Shown: in pieces, positions 1 through 5,973 of the stretch
Position numbering within the stretch: the first letter of the stretch is position 1
Layout of the letters: each line of letters begins with the position of its first letter
NCBI GenBank assembly: GCA_045647865.1
Contig: JAZRMW010000061.1
Span: 62,001 to 126,000, forward strand
Length of the DNA stretch: 64,000 nt
Source: Phocaeicola_A sp045647865
Lineage (GTDB): Bacteria; Bacteroidota; Bacteroidia; Bacteroidales; Bacteroidaceae
Direction: 5' to 3'
The notes under the pieces: generated by a model
The model's database searches: none
What the model was told of the DNA's origin: nothing
Seen by the model: only the letters and a program-made list of their open reading frames with translations
Position numbers and translations under genes: made by a program

Positions 1-998
1 CTAAAGCCAAAAAGACGAAAGGAGGGCAATACTCCACCTCAGAAGAGGTGCTCGAAAGCATGCGCGATAAACACCCCGTAGTAGAAAAAATTCTCGACTA
101 CAGAGGATTAAAAAAGCTTTTGGGAACTTACATCGACGCCCTACCCGCCCTCATCAATCCTCGTACAGGCCGCATACACACCTCGTTCAACCAGACGGTG
201 ACAGCCACCGGGCGACTCAGTAGCAGCAATCCCAATCTGCAAAATATCCCTATCCGCAACGAAGAGGGACGCGAAATCCGCCGTGCCTTCATTCCCGATG
301 ACGGATGCGAATTCTTCTCAGCCGACTATTCTCAAATCGAACTCCGCATCATGGCCCATCTCAGTGGCGATACCAACATGATGGAAGCCTTCCGCCTTGG
401 CCAGGACATCCACACCGCCACCGCTGCAAAGGTCTATAAAGTGCCCCTCGCCGAAGTTACCCGCGAACAGCGTAGCAAGGCCAAAACAGCAAACTTCGGT
501 ATCATTTATGGTATTTCTGCATTCGGTCTCAGCGAACGTATGCACGTGCCTGTAAAAGAAGCCAAAGAGCTGATTGAGGAGTATTTCCAAACCTATCCGC
601 AAGTGAAAGCCTACATGGATAGCAGCATTGCATTGGCACGTGAAAAGGGCTACACCGAGACCATCTGCCAGCGCCGTTGCTACTTGCCGGACATCAATTC
701 CCACAATGCCGTGGTGCGTGGCTATGCCGAGCGTAACGCCATCAATGCGCCCATCCAAGGCAGTGCAGCCGACATCATCAAGGTGGCCATGGCAAACATC
801 CACCAACGCTTCCAACGCGAGGGAATCCGTTCAAAGATGCTCATTCAGGTGCACGACGAACTCAACTTCAGTGTCCTTCCCGAGGAGCGCGACCGTGTGA
901 AGCGCATCGTCATCGAAGAGATGGAGGGAGCCTACCTGATGCAAGTCCCCCTACAAGCCGATTGCGGTTGGGGAAAGAATTGGTTGGAGGCACATTGA
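1..998 (+). CDS. polA: DNA polymerase I, C-terminal part (5' truncated by window edge)
   Basis: This is the polymerase domain of family A DNA polymerase I, which fills gaps during repair and removes Okazaki primers. The frame is open from base 3, so the true start lies outside the window; about 331 residues are present. All three polymerase motifs are visible: motif A (DYSQIELR), motif B (RSKAKTANFGIIYG) and motif C (QVHDELNF). The TGRLSSSNPNLQNIPIR stretch, which contacts template-primer in this family, is also present. No strong terminator follows; only a 6-bp hairpin (CTTACC/GGTAAG, 1050-1065) lies downstream. Confidence 0.98.
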   Translation, partial: KAKKTKGGQYSTSEEVLESMRDKHPVVEKILDYRGLKKLLGTYIDALPALINPRTGRIHTSFNQTVTATGRLSSSNPNLQNIPIRNEEGREIRRAFIPDDGCEFFSADYSQIELRIMAHLSGDTNMMEAFRLGQDIHTATAAKVYKVPLAEVTREQRSKAKTANFGIIYGISAFGLSERMHVPVKEAKELIEEYFQTYPQVKAYMDSSIALAREKGYTETICQRRCYLPDINSHNAVVRGYAERNAINAPIQGSAADIIKVAMANIHQRFQREGIRSKMLIQVHDELNFSVLPEERDRVKRIVIEEMEGAYLMQVPLQADCGWGKNWLEAH

Positions 999-1298
999 TA
1001 GCGCTTCCAACGAAACAAAATCAATGTACAAACAGTGCAAAAGTATTATCTTACCTCAGGGTAAGTTATTGAACGTTTCATGATTTTCATTATTTCGCAT
1101 TTGAAGCGTTTTCACCCCACAACTCTTCAAAAGCATCCTTTTCGACAATGTCCGAAGGCATAAACAGTTAAATGACACTACAAAAGTAGAGAAAATGTAT
1201 CACTGTAAACAGTAAACCAGTAAGTGTTAAATAAAAAACACGGAACGCCGCAGAGAGAAATCAAAAAGCCTTTGGAGAAAACTTACAGAACATCAGAG

Positions 1299-1394
1299 AA
1301 AAGTTTAATCAGCACTGATGATTACATAATCGCCACTGGTGATTACATGATTAGCACTGCTGATTATGTGATTAACACTGCTGATTAAACTTTT
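1299..1394. repeat. Array A: four dyad units with exact 21-bp period, inside a 16-bp inverted repeat
   Basis: Four 19-bp units start at 1306, 1327, 1348 and 1369, each 21 bp apart: TAATCAGCACTGATGATTA, TAATCGCCACTGGTGATTA, TGATTAGCACTGCTGATTA and TGATTAACACTGCTGATTA. The first two are dyad-symmetric (TAATC...GATTA). The array is bracketed by a perfect inverted repeat, AAAAGTTTAATCAGCA (1299-1314) and TGCTGATTAAACTTTT (1379-1394). It sits in the 834-bp gap between polA and the next gene. The rest of that gap holds the element at 1497-1650, a promoter at 1744-1775 and nothing else I recognise. Confidence 0.8.
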
Positions 1395-1496
1395 GACTAA
1401 AGCCAAACTAAAAAAGAGGTAAGGAAAACCAATTTTAGAGTGAAGAGATAATGAATTAACGTGAGTTCGATATGAAGAGCGGAGTAGCTATAACTT

Positions 1497-1650
1497 CTCC
1501 TCTGTTTATAGAGGAGGGGGGACCACCGCCCGAATAAGAATGGCGTGCGGTGGAGAAGTTCTGTTGGATTATTCGCTTTTTTCAACTCCTTCACCACTCG
1601 CCCACAGGTTGTTTGGGGCGGTGGTCCCCTTCCTCTATAAACAGAGGAAG
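1497..1650. repeat. Intergenic element with long terminal inverted repeats
   Basis: About 34 bp at 1497-1530 and about 34 bp at 1617-1650 are imperfect reverse complements of each other. Each arm contains a smaller palindrome (CCTCTGTTTATAGAGG or its complement) and the GGCGGTGGTCCCC core. About 86 bp separate the arms. The architecture fits a MITE-like or REP-like element, or a large RNA hairpin. No coding sequence is convincing here; a 66-aa reading frame on the minus strand runs through it but looks like repeat translation. Identity with other genomic copies cannot be checked from this window. Confidence 0.5.
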
Positions 1651-1743
1651 AGTGTTAGTTACTATTATTCATCATGTCTTTATATCAATTCACGTTGTAA
1701 TTAGATGATAAAAAGATGAAAGCGATGATTATTCTTTAATAAG

Positions 1744-1775
1744 TTTGTACATGTCAAAGTTTTGTCTTACTTTTG
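1744..1775 (+). promoter_or_regulatory. Bacteroidetes-type promoter
   Basis: TTTG at 1744-1747, a 20-bp spacer and TACTTTTG at 1768-1775 match the -33/-7 consensus. The promoter lies 57 bp before the ATG at 1833 and probably drives the two-gene operon 1833-2759. Confidence 0.7.
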
Positions 1776-1832
1776 TCCCAAGTAAAACTTAAATTTTCAA
1801 TTAGAGCTAAAAATCGAAAGTTTATATAAAAA

Positions 1833-2093
1833 ATGAAAAGAAGTAGGCGAATTAGCCCTTCTACAAGGCAAGTGCAATCAAAGAAGTACAGGGTTTGTTT
1901 CGCAGGTATTAGTACGGACGATATACTTGAAGTTACAATTACCCATAGTGAAATCCCATCATTTAAGGAAGTTCATAAATTTGAAGGAGAAGATCTTCAA
2001 AAAAGAGACAGTGATTCGATTCATTTTATGTGGGATGGTACAAAAGTTGTTTGGTATGGAAATGTAGTTCCTTTTAGTATCGAATCAGATTAA
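1833..2093 (+). CDS. Hypothetical protein, 86 aa
   Basis: I do not recognise this protein. It has a basic N-terminus rich in Arg and Ser (residues 2-20) and a C-terminal half that reads like a small beta-rich domain (SIHFMWDGTKVVWYGNVVPFSI). No signal peptide or membrane segment is visible. It is AT-rich compared with polA. A consensus promoter lies upstream, and only 6 bp separate it from the zinc-ribbon gene that follows, so the two are probably co-transcribed. Confidence 0.6.
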   Translation: MKRSRRISPSTRQVQSKKYRVCFAGISTDDILEVTITHSEIPSFKEVHKFEGEDLQKRDSDSIHFMWDGTKVVWYGNVVPFSIESD

Positions 2094-2099
2094 AAAGTT

Positions 2100-2759
2100 A
2101 TGAGTATTTATAGGTGTAAACAGTGCGGAAAGTTTGTCGCAAAAGATGCGATGACTTGCAAATTTTGTGGAGCTGAAGATCCAACAAGTCAGCCATATGT
2201 GCCGAAAAAGACGAGTTCAGTTAAGAAGTCGTCAGTGAAGAAAGAAGAGAAAATCATGTTTTGTCCAGCATGTCGGCAGAAATCTCCTGTAGAGCATATA
2301 GACAATCTGTCAACTTATAAGCAATTAGTATGTGGATGGTGTGGTAATTATGTAGATAATCCCTACTATGCAAAGACAAAATTTGATTTGTTAAAGGAAA
2401 ATATGGGAAAAATCGTAGCGATTACTTTGTCTATAATATTCTTCTTGATGATTGTCTTTGATGATTCTGAAAGTTCTCCTTCGTATAATTTCGAACAAGG
2501 ACAAGAGTGTGTATTTGTGAAGGATATTATGGGTGGAATAAACGAAGCTGCTGATGATAAATATGTAAAATATGCCGTACAAAAAGATACATATGGTATA
2601 TTGGAATTGCAAATGGAAGGTTTGGTACATGGTGCATTAAAAGGAGATCATTGTGTCTTTATAAGAAATAAATCACAAGGGAGAGTCGAAGTCTATTTGA
2701 AAAATAAGAGGGTAAATATATTAATCCCTAGAGAATTAATTAGGCCTTTAGCGGAATAG
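2100..2759 (+). CDS. Double zinc-ribbon protein with one membrane segment, 219 aa
   Basis: Two zinc ribbons can be seen: CKQCGKFV...CKFCG at residues 6-24 and CPACRQKS...CGWCG at about residues 52-81. A basic, Ser-rich linker separates them. A single hydrophobic segment (IVAITLSIIFFLMIVF, about residues 102-117) would anchor the protein in the inner membrane. The remaining ~100 residues should be outside the cytoplasm if the ribbons are inside. The function is unknown. It is second in an AT-rich two-gene operon with the 86-aa protein. Zinc-ribbon plus TM proteins often sense or scaffold, but nothing here identifies a partner. Confidence 0.75.
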   Translation: MSIYRCKQCGKFVAKDAMTCKFCGAEDPTSQPYVPKKTSSVKKSSVKKEEKIMFCPACRQKSPVEHIDNLSTYKQLVCGWCGNYVDNPYYAKTKFDLLKENMGKIVAITLSIIFFLMIVFDDSESSPSYNFEQGQECVFVKDIMGGINEAADDKYVKYAVQKDTYGILELQMEGLVHGALKGDHCVFIRNKSQGRVEVYLKNKRVNILIPRELIRPLAE

Positions 2760-2788
2760 TCTTCTTTCATCTTTCTCCCTCCTCTTTC

Positions 2789-3463
2789 TCAATAATTCAG
2801 ATACACCAGATACTGCCCCTTACATCGGATGGTAAAGGTTGGTGCATCGGTAGTGTTCAGTGTGCCTTGCCACCAGCTGGTGAAATCGCGGAGGGGGTAG
2901 CGAAGTCCTTCGGCCTGCATCCCTTGTGTACCAAAAGAGAAAATGGAAATGGCTGTACCGATGGGACATTGAAACGAGCAGGTGTCTTGGCAAGGGATAA
3001 ACACGCCATAGTCGGTATAGATACGCACGTCCAACCCCTGGCGCATGTATTCGATAAGTAGGCTGATGTTGCCCAATGTATGGTCTTCGCGCCGTCCCGT
3101 AGCCGCTACGATGGCTATGCGGCGTAGGCCCTTGCCGGCCAAGTAAGTTATGGCTTTCGTCTGGTCGTTGGTCTCCTGGTCGGGATTTCGTCGTACAATA
3201 TCTCTGAAGGTTTGTGCCGCTTCGGGTGAGAGGGAGTCGCAATCGCCCACCACACGCCACGGACGAAGGCCGCGACTCAAGTATTCATTGGCTGCTCCAT
3301 CGCAACACACCACGTGCTTTGCTTCCTGCATCAACCGTAAGGGTAGGGGATGCGTAGGGAAATCGCCTCCCCCCACGATGATGGCTTCGAAGTCGCCATA
3401 TTCAATCCCCTTCTTGTCAGCAATGGTTGAGATGGGGTTTATTCTGTCATCAATCGTCTCCAT
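2789..3463 (-). CDS. thiN: Thiamine pyrophosphokinase
   Basis: This 224-aa enzyme transfers pyrophosphate from ATP to thiamine, giving the cofactor TPP directly. The family motifs are visible: VVGDCDSL (acidic metal and substrate site), DQETNDQTKAI, and AATGRREDHTLGN (G-x-R-x-DH). The start overlaps the end of the upstream pnuT gene by 25 nt, so the two are translated from one leftward mRNA. Together they make an uptake-and-trap system: the transporter admits thiamine and this kinase makes it charged and metabolically active. Confidence 0.93.
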   Translation of the reverse strand: METIDDRINPISTIADKKGIEYGDFEAIIVGGGDFPTHPLPLRLMQEAKHVVCCDGAANEYLSRGLRPWRVVGDCDSLSPEAAQTFRDIVRRNPDQETNDQTKAITYLAGKGLRRIAIVAATGRREDHTLGNISLLIEYMRQGLDVRIYTDYGVFIPCQDTCSFQCPIGTAISIFSFGTQGMQAEGLRYPLRDFTSWWQGTLNTTDAPTFTIRCKGQYLVYLNY

Positions 3464-4023
3464 TCCTTATATCCGAAATAGGCTATCACCGTGTAGAGGG
3501 CATAGAGGCCGGCGGTGAAGTAAAGTTCCTTATATATATAGAGTCCTGCACTGACAGCATCCACCACAATCCACACCAACCATTGCTCCACATACTTGCG
3601 TGCCAGCATCCACATGGCCACGATGCTCAGTGCAGTAGTCAGACTATCCAGCCAAGGCACCGTGCTATCGGTATATTGGATGAGGATGAAGGCAATGAGC
3701 AGAATCAACGCTATGCTGACGATGCTCAATCGTCCCCACATCTGTGTGGGAGTGTGTGTGATGGGTAGTTCTTCGGCCTTCTCTTGTTGGTGGTTACTTG
3801 AGGAAGCCTTGCGTCCCTTCCACCACCAGAAGATACCATAGAAAGAGATAATCAGGTAGTAGATGTTGATGCCGAAGTCGGCATATAGCCCTGCCTGATA
3901 ATAGATAAATACATAGATGGCCGGCATGATTACATTGGCCACCCATAGCCAGATGCTGGCCTTGTATTCCAACCACAGGTAGATGAGCCCTACCAATGTG
4001 CCGATGATTTCCAGATAGTTCAT
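3439..4023 (-). CDS. pnuT: PnuC-family transporter, probably thiamine-specific PnuT
   Basis: This 194-aa inner-membrane protein has the PnuC fold, with about seven hydrophobic segments and typical Trp-rich loops (IFWWWKGRK, the YKEWRR C-terminus). PnuC proteins move vitamins by facilitated diffusion. Pairing with thiN argues for thiamine rather than nicotinamide riboside, as known for PnuT in Bacteroides thetaiotaomicron. The start at 4023 is favoured because the promoter -7 box ends only 7 nt upstream, leaving no room for an earlier start. I saw no TPP riboswitch in the 198 bp upstream, although thiamine loci in this phylum often carry one. Confidence 0.85.
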   Translation of the reverse strand: MNYLEIIGTLVGLIYLWLEYKASIWLWVANVIMPAIYVFIYYQAGLYADFGINIYYLIISFYGIFWWWKGRKASSSNHQQEKAEELPITHTPTQMWGRLSIVSIALILLIAFILIQYTDSTVPWLDSLTTALSIVAMWMLARKYVEQWLVWIVVDAVSAGLYIYKELYFTAGLYALYTVIAYFGYKEWRRLMTE

Positions 4024-4030
4024 GATGCCG

Positions 4031-4062
4031 CAAAGGTAATTATTTGTTTTGTATTATACAAA
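4031..4062 (-). promoter_or_regulatory. Promoter of pnuT-thiN, placing transcription start at the ATG
   Basis: On the minus strand TTTG (4062-4059), a 20-bp spacer and TACCTTTG (4038-4031) form a perfect -33/-7 pair. Only 7 nt lie between the -7 box and the ATG at 4023, so the mRNA should have a leader of zero to a few nucleotides. Confidence 0.75.
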
Positions 4063-4173
4063 TCTATAGAGCGAATTGTATAATATGAGGTTTTCTGCTT
4101 CTTCCCGCAAACTTCTCTTTCTTTTTAGAAATAACAAAAACAAATGACCACTCTAAAGAAAACTTCCCAATAA

Positions 4174-4205
4174 TTTGTTGATTACGGAGGAATTGCCTAC
4201 TTTTG
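4174..4205 (+). promoter_or_regulatory. Promoter of the MNT nucleotidyltransferase
   Basis: TTTG at 4174-4177, a 20-bp spacer and TACTTTTG at 4198-4205 match the Bacteroidetes consensus. The ATG follows 16 nt later at 4222. Confidence 0.7.
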
Positions 4206-4221
4206 TAGCATTCATAAAGTC

Positions 4222-4521
4222 ATGAATATGAAGACTACGAACGAAATATTGGACTTGTTACGCGAGTTCAAGCGTACTTCTGGTGAAAAGTACGGTATAG
4301 AGAAGCTCGCAATTTTCGGTTCTTCCGCGCGTGGCGAGCAGCGCGAAGGAAGCGATGTGGATGTGTGTGTAAAGTTCAAAAAAACAACTTTTCGCATATA
4401 CATGGCAATGTTGGAAGAACTCGAAAACCTTTTCAATTCGAAAGTTGATTTATTGACCCTACATGAAAACATGCGGGAGATATTCCGCAAAAACATTGAA
4501 CGCGATGCAATCTATGTATAA
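4222..4521 (+). CDS. MNT-type minimal nucleotidyltransferase (orphan antitoxin candidate)
   Basis: This 99-aa protein is a minimal nucleotidyltransferase-fold domain. The signature IFGSSARGEQREGSDVDVCV (about residues 31-50) gives the GS helix and the paired Asp residues that bind metal. A third acidic residue is likely at SKVDLL. In HEPN-MNT toxin-antitoxin pairs such proteins add AMP to, and so neutralise, an adjacent HEPN ribonuclease. No full HEPN gene follows; only a 14-codon reading frame overlaps the 3' end (see 4514-4558). It is therefore an orphan, either a decayed pair or a stand-alone enzyme. Confidence 0.88.
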   Translation: MNMKTTNEILDLLREFKRTSGEKYGIEKLAIFGSSARGEQREGSDVDVCVKFKKTTFRIYMAMLEELENLFNSKVDLLTLHENMREIFRKNIERDAIYV

Positions 4522-4558
4522 ATATGAATTGGAAGATTTGTTACGTTTTGTTGAGTAA
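4514..4558 (+). pseudogene. Possible 5' remnant of a HEPN toxin gene
   Basis: A reading frame starting at 4514 overlaps the MNT stop and encodes only MYKYELEDLLRFVE before a stop. Position, overlap and the amphipathic helical start match how HEPN partners follow MNT genes, and many begin with MY plus an acidic helix. Fourteen residues are too few for homology, so this remains a guess. Confidence 0.3.
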
Positions 4559-4600
4559 CAAAGAAGAATAAGGATAATCCAAAACTTTAAAATAGATTAC

Positions 4601-5557
4601 ATGAAAACAAACTATTCTTACAAACTCTTTTTGGCGATGATGTTTTGTTTGGTTGCGGTGTCGTGTAGAGATAAGATAACGATAAATTTGGCACAAATGA
4701 CCATGGAAGAAATCTTTGAATTCTATGGCGAGGATTATGCAGAATATACTCATCAAGGACACAATTATTCTCCATGGGGAAAAGATGATTTTATTAGTCT
4801 TTGGGGATTGAAAGATGGATCTATGTGGGTAGGATATTATCAATTATGTCCGCCGAAGAAACTTGTTGAGTTTTTGGATTCTGATACGATAGAAACTGTA
4901 TGGGATAAAAAACAAGCTAAATTGGACAAAATGTGGGTTTCCCAAATAAGAAAAACCAAAGCGGGATACTATTGCGGTACTGAATTGTATTACAAAAATG
5001 ACGATAACATTTGGAGCAGACCTTGTATCTACTTCACATCAAATGGAGAAGTCAAAAGGTATCCTGGATACATTACACCGTGGTGGGAAGATACATATAT
5101 GATAGGGCGGCAAGCGAATTCCGGTTATACAGATTTTCAAGAATCCGAAAAAAACGGTTCATATTGTTGCGATGCGTATGGAAATTTATTGTATTATCAT
5201 GAAGAACCAAAATGGTACGCAATGCATTTTCATTCGATAGATGATGAACGCATGGTTGTATCGGGTGATGGCATTCAATCGGAAGGTGCTGCATTTTTGA
5301 TTTCCGTATCTGACATGATTTTTATAGCTTGTGGTCGTAGCAGTAAATATAAATATACAAAAAGAATCGTAAGAAAAACACTTGACCTTACAAGAGGTAA
5401 GGAATGGGAAACAGAATTGCCTATAACCACAAAATTTAACCGTATTACAGTTTTAGATACTCTCAATTCTGTTTGGAAAATACAAGCAGAAGACGATGAT
5501 GGTTTGAATAAAAGTATTTATCATGTAAATATAGAAACTGGAGAGTTGGTGAATTAA
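4601..5557 (+). CDS. Lipoprotein of unknown function, 318 aa
   Basis: The N-terminus is a lipoprotein signal: basic residues, a hydrophobic stretch (LFLAMMFCLVAV) and a lipobox ending at Cys22 (VAVSC). The mature protein begins with charged residues and carries many aromatics and five or more Cys residues, consistent with a folded cell-surface or periplasmic beta-rich protein. I recognise no domain. It is AT-rich like the region around it, stands alone between the MNT gene and the carB leader, and no dedicated strong promoter was seen. Confidence 0.75.
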   Translation: MKTNYSYKLFLAMMFCLVAVSCRDKITINLAQMTMEEIFEFYGEDYAEYTHQGHNYSPWGKDDFISLWGLKDGSMWVGYYQLCPPKKLVEFLDSDTIETVWDKKQAKLDKMWVSQIRKTKAGYYCGTELYYKNDDNIWSRPCIYFTSNGEVKRYPGYITPWWEDTYMIGRQANSGYTDFQESEKNGSYCCDAYGNLLYYHEEPKWYAMHFHSIDDERMVVSGDGIQSEGAAFLISVSDMIFIACGRSSKYKYTKRIVRKTLDLTRGKEWETELPITTKFNRITVLDTLNSVWKIQAEDDDGLNKSIYHVNIETGELVN

Positions 5558-5612
5558 TTGGATTAGAAGTGAAATCTTTGGTCCCTTTTTCACAAACTTC
5601 TCCCTCATTTTC

Positions 5613-5643
5613 TTTGTTATCTCAGAAATATGTTGTTACTTTG
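5613..5643 (+). promoter_or_regulatory. Promoter of the carB leader transcript
   Basis: TTTG at 5613-5616, a 19-bp spacer and TTACTTTG at 5636-5643 form a good -33/-7 pair with one mismatch in the -7 box. It lies 330 bp before carB, so the mRNA would carry a long leader. Confidence 0.6.
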
Positions 5644-5660
5644 CACGAAATTCTGAAAGT

Positions 5661-5711
5661 ATGGACATGAAACAGTTCGTCGGCAAATCCGACAGACATA
5701 TTATAGTATAA
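5661..5711 (+). other. Possible 16-codon leader ORF
   Basis: ATG at 5661 opens a 16-codon frame (MDMKQFVGKSDRHIIV) ending in TAA at 5709-5711, 17 nt after the promoter -7 box. It contains a small hairpin (GTCGG CAAAT CCGAC, 5679-5693) and ends just before a terminator-like hairpin. The position suits a leader peptide, though no run of regulatory codons is obvious. Confidence 0.35.
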
Positions 5712-5716
5712 AAGCG

Positions 5717-5760
5717 AATGCATTGCTCCCTTCCTTTGGGAAGAGCGATGCATTTTCTTT
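5717..5760 (+). terminator. Terminator-like hairpin in the carB leader (attenuator candidate)
   Basis: AATGCATTGCTC (5717-5728) pairs with GAGCGATGCATT (5743-5754) in a 12-bp stem with one G-U pair, followed by TTTTCTTT. Because it lies between a promoter and carB with no gene end before it, conditional termination is more likely than simple gene separation. Alternatively it ends a short non-coding RNA. Confidence 0.5.
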
Positions 5761-5843
5761 ATATATGAGGTGTCCTGAACTGGAAGGCTTGGAAATTTTA
5801 TCTCCCCTACGGGAGAAAAATATTTTTCAGACAAGAGAATAAA

Positions 5844-5925
5844 CAGCCCATCAATGAATGGTCCTCAGCCCATGGATGAACCTGCTTCAACCGACGGTTA
5901 AGCCTACTTCAACCCATGGATGAAT
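5844..5925. repeat. Array B: four units with exact 22-bp period upstream of carB
   Basis: Units start at 5844, 5866, 5888 and 5910, each exactly 22 bp apart: CAGCCCATCAATGAA, CAGCCCATGGATGAA, CAACCGACGGTTAA and CAACCCATGGATGAA. Three show dyad symmetry (TCA-ACC-n-GG-TGA type); the unit at 5844 has lost most of the symmetry. The array ends about 49 bp before the carB ATG. The rest of the 416-bp gap holds the leader features listed separately. Confidence 0.75.
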
Positions 5926-5973
5926 GTTGATGAAATAAGAAAACAATATAAAGACTAAAATAAAAACAGAACA

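Noticed and set aside
1397..1597. 66-aa minus-strand ORF in the polA downstream gap
   Set aside because: It is translated repeat sequence within the 1497-1650 inverted-repeat element, with no promoter or coding character.
4024..4221. TPP riboswitch before pnuT-thiN
   Set aside because: No CTGAGA/thi-box elements were seen and the promoter abuts the ATG.
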